From Jeotgalibaca sp052266715 (GTDB lineage Bacteria > Bacillota > Bacilli > Lactobacillales > Aerococcaceae), in NCBI GenBank assembly GCA_052266715.1, contig JBQPRB010000003.1: DNA of 64,000 bases; one strand, written 5' to 3'. Numbering within the stretch: position 1 is the first letter of the stretch; each line of letters opens with the position of its first letter. The position numbers and the translations under genes are program-made. Positions 60,665 to 64,000 of the stretch are shown here, piece after piece. A model generated the notes under the pieces. It saw only the letters and a list, made by a program, of their open reading frames with translations. It was not told the DNA's origin and searched no databases.

Positions 60665-61396
60665 ATGTTAGATAAAAATAGCCCCCACCCCTTATATTCC
60701 CAATTGATTGATGGCTTGATGGCGGAAATCGAAAAAAACTATCAACCAGATGAAAAAATCATGTCCGAACGGGAAATCTGCCAGACCTTTGATGTCAGCC
60801 GTACGACCGTCAGGCAAGCATTGGCCGAGATGGAAAATCTGGGCTACATTTATAAAAAACATGGCAAAGGGACATTCGTCTCGAAACGGTCGCAGGATCA
60901 GAAAAATTTGGCCGAAGCGTATAGCTTCACGGAGAGCATGAAGGCGATCAATAAAACGCCGCGCACCATCATCGCTTCCTTTGAAGAAATATCCGCCAAC
61001 AAGCATATCCAGGACACCATGCAAACGACCAATGAAACCGTCTTTCGCCTGATTCGCATTCGCTTGGCGGATGATGAACCGATGATGTATGAAGTCAGTT
61101 ACTTGCCGGTGGACATCTTTGCCGGCTTGACCTTGGAGAAAATACAAGGGAAACCTTTGTATGATGTTTTCAAGGAAGATTACCGCGTAACGATTCGTTA
61201 CGCAGAAGAAGAATTTTCCGCTGGTATCGTGCGTGAAGTCGAAGCCGAGAATTTAGGCGTATCGGAAGATTCCCCATGTTTACGTATTAAGCGTCTTACT
61301 TACAACGACCAGGGCGAAATTATCGAGTACACACTCAGTGCCGCCCGGGCCGATCAATTCATTTACAAAATCAGCCACAAGCATGACCGAAACTAA
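60665..61396 (+). CDS. GntR-family regulator with UTRA domain
   Basis: A 243-residue HutC-type regulator. Winged helix in residues 1-75 (MSEREICQTFDVSRTTVRQA, GTFVSKRS) and UTRA sensor domain in 90-240 (SFTESMKA, VFRLIRIRLADDEPMMYEVSYL, YTLSAARADQFIY). Such regulators bind phosphorylated amino sugars. It heads a cluster with an SIS isomerase and two sugar kinases, so GalNAc-6-phosphate or GalN-6-phosphate is a fair guess. Operator repeats lie right before it. AGAGGG precedes the start. Confidence 0.88.
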   Translation: MLDKNSPHPLYSQLIDGLMAEIEKNYQPDEKIMSEREICQTFDVSRTTVRQALAEMENLGYIYKKHGKGTFVSKRSQDQKNLAEAYSFTESMKAINKTPRTIIASFEEISANKHIQDTMQTTNETVFRLIRIRLADDEPMMYEVSYLPVDIFAGLTLEKIQGKPLYDVFKEDYRVTIRYAEEEFSAGIVREVEAENLGVSEDSPCLRIKRLTYNDQGEIIEYTLSAARADQFIYKISHKHDRN

Positions 61397-61416
61397 AAAA
61401 TGGAGGTTAGACAACC

Positions 61417-62589
61417 ATGTTTGAAAAGAGCAAAGAAGCATTAGCGCATCTCGGTGCCGAAATCACCGTCCGTGAAATCAAGCAACAACCCGAACTCTGG
61501 CAGGAAGCTTTCGACTATTACCAAGCCAATGAAAGCCACATCCAGAATTTTTTAGAGAAAATAACCAAACACCATGAACGGGTTCGCGTCATCATGACGG
61601 GAGCCGGCAGTTCCGCTTATGTCGGCGATACCGTCCTGCCTTATTTAAAGAAAGTCGGAAATGAAGAAGCTTTCGACTTCCAGGCCGTGCCGACGACCAG
61701 TATCGTCAGCAACCCAAAGAGCTATTTCAAGAAAGACATCCCCACCATCCTGGTTTCTTTCGCCCGCAGCGGCAACAGCCCAGAGAGTGTGGCGAGTGTT
61801 TCCCTGGGCAAGCAAATTGTAGACGCTTTCTATCAAATCACGATTACCTGTGCTCCCGAAGGTAAACTGGCCCAGCAGGCAGCCGGAGACGAGGACAACC
61901 TGTTATTGTTGATGCCCGCTCTATCAAACGACCAAGGCTTCGCCATGACGGGCAGCTTCACTTGCATGACCTTGACCGCTAGCTTGGTATTCGACCCAGC
62001 AGACACCCGCACAAAAGAAAATCATGTGAAAACAATGATTGCCATGGGTGAGGAAGTCTTGAGTCGCGAAGAAGAAATTCAAGCCATCATCAATACTGAT
62101 TTCAACCGCGTCGTTTACTTGGGTTCAGGAGAATTGGCGGGCATTGCGCGTGAAGTCCAACTGAAAATACTCGAACTGACTGCCGGAAAAGTGGCAACGG
62201 CCTTTGATAGTTCCTTGGGCTTCCGTCATGGACCGAAATCATTTGTGGATGAGAAGACGCTTCTATTCTTGTTTGTGTCCAACGATGCTTATACACGCCA
62301 ATATGATGTAGATATGTTGGCAGAAATGAAAGCGGATCAAATTGCGCAAATGGTGTGTGGCGTGACGACCGGACCGACCAATACGACTGGAGTGAGCTTC
62401 ACATTTTCAGACACCGGAACAACTTTACCGGATGCCTACCTGGCACTGCCTTATACGATATTTGGGCAAATCGTTTCATTATTGACCGCTTTGAAGGTTG
62501 ATAACAAACCGGATACACCAAGTCCAACCGGAACGGTCAATCGCGTCGTTAAAGGCGTAACCATCCACGACAATCTGGACAGTAAGTGA
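61417..62589 (+). CDS. agaS: SIS-domain amino sugar isomerase/deaminase, AgaS-like
   Basis: A 390-residue protein with two sugar-isomerase (SIS) domains: VRVIMTGAGSSAYVGDTVLPY and SFARSGNSPESVASVSLGKQ in the first, VVYLGSGELAGIAREVQLKILELTAG with SLGFRHGPKSFVD in the second. The length and RHGPKSF fit AgaS, which converts galactosamine 6-phosphate to tagatose 6-phosphate and ammonia. The partner PfkB gene follows. TGGAGG precedes the start. Confidence 0.85.
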   Translation: MFEKSKEALAHLGAEITVREIKQQPELWQEAFDYYQANESHIQNFLEKITKHHERVRVIMTGAGSSAYVGDTVLPYLKKVGNEEAFDFQAVPTTSIVSNPKSYFKKDIPTILVSFARSGNSPESVASVSLGKQIVDAFYQITITCAPEGKLAQQAAGDEDNLLLLMPALSNDQGFAMTGSFTCMTLTASLVFDPADTRTKENHVKTMIAMGEEVLSREEEIQAIINTDFNRVVYLGSGELAGIAREVQLKILELTAGKVATAFDSSLGFRHGPKSFVDEKTLLFLFVSNDAYTRQYDVDMLAEMKADQIAQMVCGVTTGPTNTTGVSFTFSDTGTTLPDAYLALPYTIFGQIVSLLTALKVDNKPDTPSPTGTVNRVVKGVTIHDNLDSK

Positions 62590-62601
62590 GTGTGACCAAC
62601 C

Positions 62602-63501
62602 ATGAGATACGCACTAGCAATCGACATCGGTGGCACAAAAGTGGCAACCGGAATTATTTCCCAAGACGGTCACATCCTGAAACAGGCAACCGTCAAGAGT
62701 GATACCAGTAACCGGGAAAATATGTACCAATCCGTCAAACAAGCGATAGCAGACGTGATGACAGACGCGCCTGTCAGTTGGGACGAAATCGCAGGCATCG
62801 GGGCAGGAGTACCCGGGAAAGTAGACCCTGTAAAGGGGATTGCTGTTTACCAAAACAACATTCCTTGGCACAACTTCCCGATCCGGGAACGGCTGCAAAA
62901 CGATTATCCCGTCCAAAACATTCAACTGGACAACGATGTTCACATGGCCGCTTACGCGGAGTGGAAACAGGCAGGTTTGGCACCGGATGCTTTGTTCGCT
63001 TATATCACCATCAGTACCGGCATCGCCTGCGCCATGCTGCAACAGGGGCGGTTCCTGAGGGGCGCCGGGTTTGCCGGGGAATTGGGCTTGCTTCCATCCC
63101 GTTGCCTCAACAAACGCGTAACCTTGGAACAAGCGACGGGTGGGCCGGCCATTCAACGCGTCGGCCAAGACCGCTACCAAGACCCAAGTATCACGACGAA
63201 AGAGGTCTTTGACAGATTCCAGCAAAATGAACCCATTGCGACGGAAATTGTGGCTCAAACCGCAGAAGCCCTGGCAGAGGGGGTTTACAGTCTGGTTTCG
63301 ATCCTTGATCCCCATCACATCACCTTTGGCGGGAGTGTTGCGACACACAACCCCCAATTTATCGAATTGGTGAAGGAGAATCTGAGTGCTTGGGCCTTGC
63401 CGGACCAAAGACATATCCTGGAAAACATAAATATCAGCCAATACGCCAACTTATCCGGACTCGTTGGGGCAGGTCTGCGCGTGTTTGACACAATCAAATG
63501 A
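62602..63501 (+). CDS. ROK-family sugar kinase, possibly GalNAc kinase
   Basis: A 299-residue ROK kinase: LAIDIGGTKVATGII, GIGAGVPGKVDP, LDNDVHMAAYAEWKQAG, FGGSVATHN. The zinc motif is degenerate: GELGLLPSRCLNK keeps one Cys and has Leu where ExGH has His. Between agaS and the PfkB gene, it may phosphorylate imported or released GalNAc, GlcNAc or galactosamine; this rests on context. The start is ATG 62602 with GAGTG upstream, a poor ribosome site, 12 bp after agaS. Confidence 0.75.
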   Translation: MRYALAIDIGGTKVATGIISQDGHILKQATVKSDTSNRENMYQSVKQAIADVMTDAPVSWDEIAGIGAGVPGKVDPVKGIAVYQNNIPWHNFPIRERLQNDYPVQNIQLDNDVHMAAYAEWKQAGLAPDALFAYITISTGIACAMLQQGRFLRGAGFAGELGLLPSRCLNKRVTLEQATGGPAIQRVGQDRYQDPSITTKEVFDRFQQNEPIATEIVAQTAEALAEGVYSLVSILDPHHITFGGSVATHNPQFIELVKENLSAWALPDQRHILENINISQYANLSGLVGAGLRVFDTIK

Positions 63502-63519
63502 GAACGGGAGGATGAAATT

Positions 63520-64000
63520 ATGCTTGTAACGGTCACGATGAACCCTTCAGTTGACATCTCCTATCCGCTCGCTACGTTACGTATCGATGAAGTCAACCGG
63601 GTTCAAAAGGTCACCAAGACAGCGGGGGGAAAAGGGCTGAACGTGGCACGGGTTGCCGCTGCTATGGACTTTCCGGTGTCAACCACCGGTATCATCGGTG
63701 GCACAATCGGGGACTACATCATGCACCAACTGGACAACCAGGAAATTGCGCACGATTTTCACCAGATTGACCAAGAGTCCCGCAATTGTATCGCCATTCT
63801 CCATGAAGGCAAGCAGACGGAAATACTCGAAGCGGGCCCAACGATTTCAGAATTGGAAGCGGATTCCTTTTTGACCCATTTCCAATCCCTACTCGCTGAA
63901 CAGCCGGTTTCGGTATTGACCATTTCCGGCAGTTTGCCACAAGGGCTGACCGCGGAAACGTATAAAGAAATCATCCGCCTTGCCAACCAGGGAAACATCC
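63520..64000 (+). CDS. PfkB-family 1-phosphofructokinase / tagatose-6-phosphate kinase, 5' part
   Basis: Open from ATG 63520 (GGGAGG 8 bases upstream) to the window edge, 160 codons. VTMNPSVDISYPL, then KTAGGKGLNVARV (sugar-phosphate site) and ISGSLPQGL are signatures of the LacC/FruK group. In this cluster it most likely phosphorylates tagatose 6-phosphate from the AgaS step to the 1,6-bisphosphate; 1-phosphofructokinase is the alternative. The ATP-binding C-terminal part is outside the window. Confidence 0.85.
   Translation, partial: MLVTVTMNPSVDISYPLATLRIDEVNRVQKVTKTAGGKGLNVARVAAAMDFPVSTTGIIGGTIGDYIMHQLDNQEIAHDFHQIDQESRNCIAILHEGKQTEILEAGPTISELEADSFLTHFQSLLAEQPVSVLTISGSLPQGLTAETYKEIIRLANQGNI

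Noticed and set aside
1..64000. Insertion sequences, prophage or integrase genes
   Set aside because: No transposase, integrase or phage protein was recognised in any frame; only small repeat elements were found.

Overview
The window reads as chromosome of a low-to-mid GC Gram-positive bacterium of the Lactobacillales. AGGAGG-type ribosome binding sites, many rho-independent terminators, catabolite-responsive (cre) sites, YesM/YesN two-component genes, ECF-type vitamin uptake and a eut remnant with ANTAR RNA sites all fit. Carnobacteriaceae such as Trichococcus or Carnobacterium is my best guess, but this is inference from style and gene content.

Layout. 1-8.5 kb: end of a pseudouridine synthase, an MFS transporter, a lone PTS EIIA, an alpha-glucosidase with its own promoter and operator, a DUF937 gene next to a MITE-like element, a sugar ABC transporter and a DUF624 membrane protein. 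8.6-20.7 kb: a LacI-controlled operon (ABC transporter, GH94, ROK kinase, GH3, GH1) that looks like a beta-1,2-oligoglucan (sophoro-oligosaccharide) pathway. 20.8-24 kb: UvsE, an oxidoreductase and a NERD-domain gene. 24.1-27.5 kb: a cobalamin/ethanolamine island with a B12 riboswitch joined to an ANTAR dual hairpin (EutX-like), a DUF4430 lipoprotein, an ECF S component, eutS, eutP, an adenosyltransferase, a second ANTAR leader and a eutG broken by deletion. 27.6-34 kb: ridA, adenosine deaminase, tRNA-Ala, a second NERD gene, an M24-like protein and two PH-domain membrane proteins. 34.3-39.1 kb: GPH symporter, GH3 and a creatininase-like protein. 39.4-64 kb: a large host-glycan region with lacZ, an LplB/YtcP/LipO-type transporter, sialidase, DUF624, nanA, an SGNH esterase, nanK, YesN/YesM, a GH123 beta-N-acetylgalactosaminidase, an Asp-box propeller, a GH35 beta-galactosidase, an oxidoreductase and a GntR-controlled cluster (AgaS-like isomerase, ROK kinase, tagatose-6-phosphate/1-phosphofructokinase).

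How it works together (inference): oligosaccharides enter through ABC transporters and are cut inside the cell, because none of the glycosidases has a signal peptide. Sialic acid goes through NanA and NanK. GalNAc and galactose released by GH123 and GH35 would go through the AgaS/PfkB-type route.

Most unusual signals: (1) six intergenic arrays of short alternating inverted half-sites, all with a pitch of 50-53 bp; two of them sit at the 3' ends of the two NERD genes. They resemble modular BOX-like repeats but have different core words. (2) An EutX-like riboswitch-ANTAR RNA and a textbook ANTAR antitermination leader stranded in a decayed eut locus without eutVW. (3) Two genes whose only well-placed start codon is ATC.
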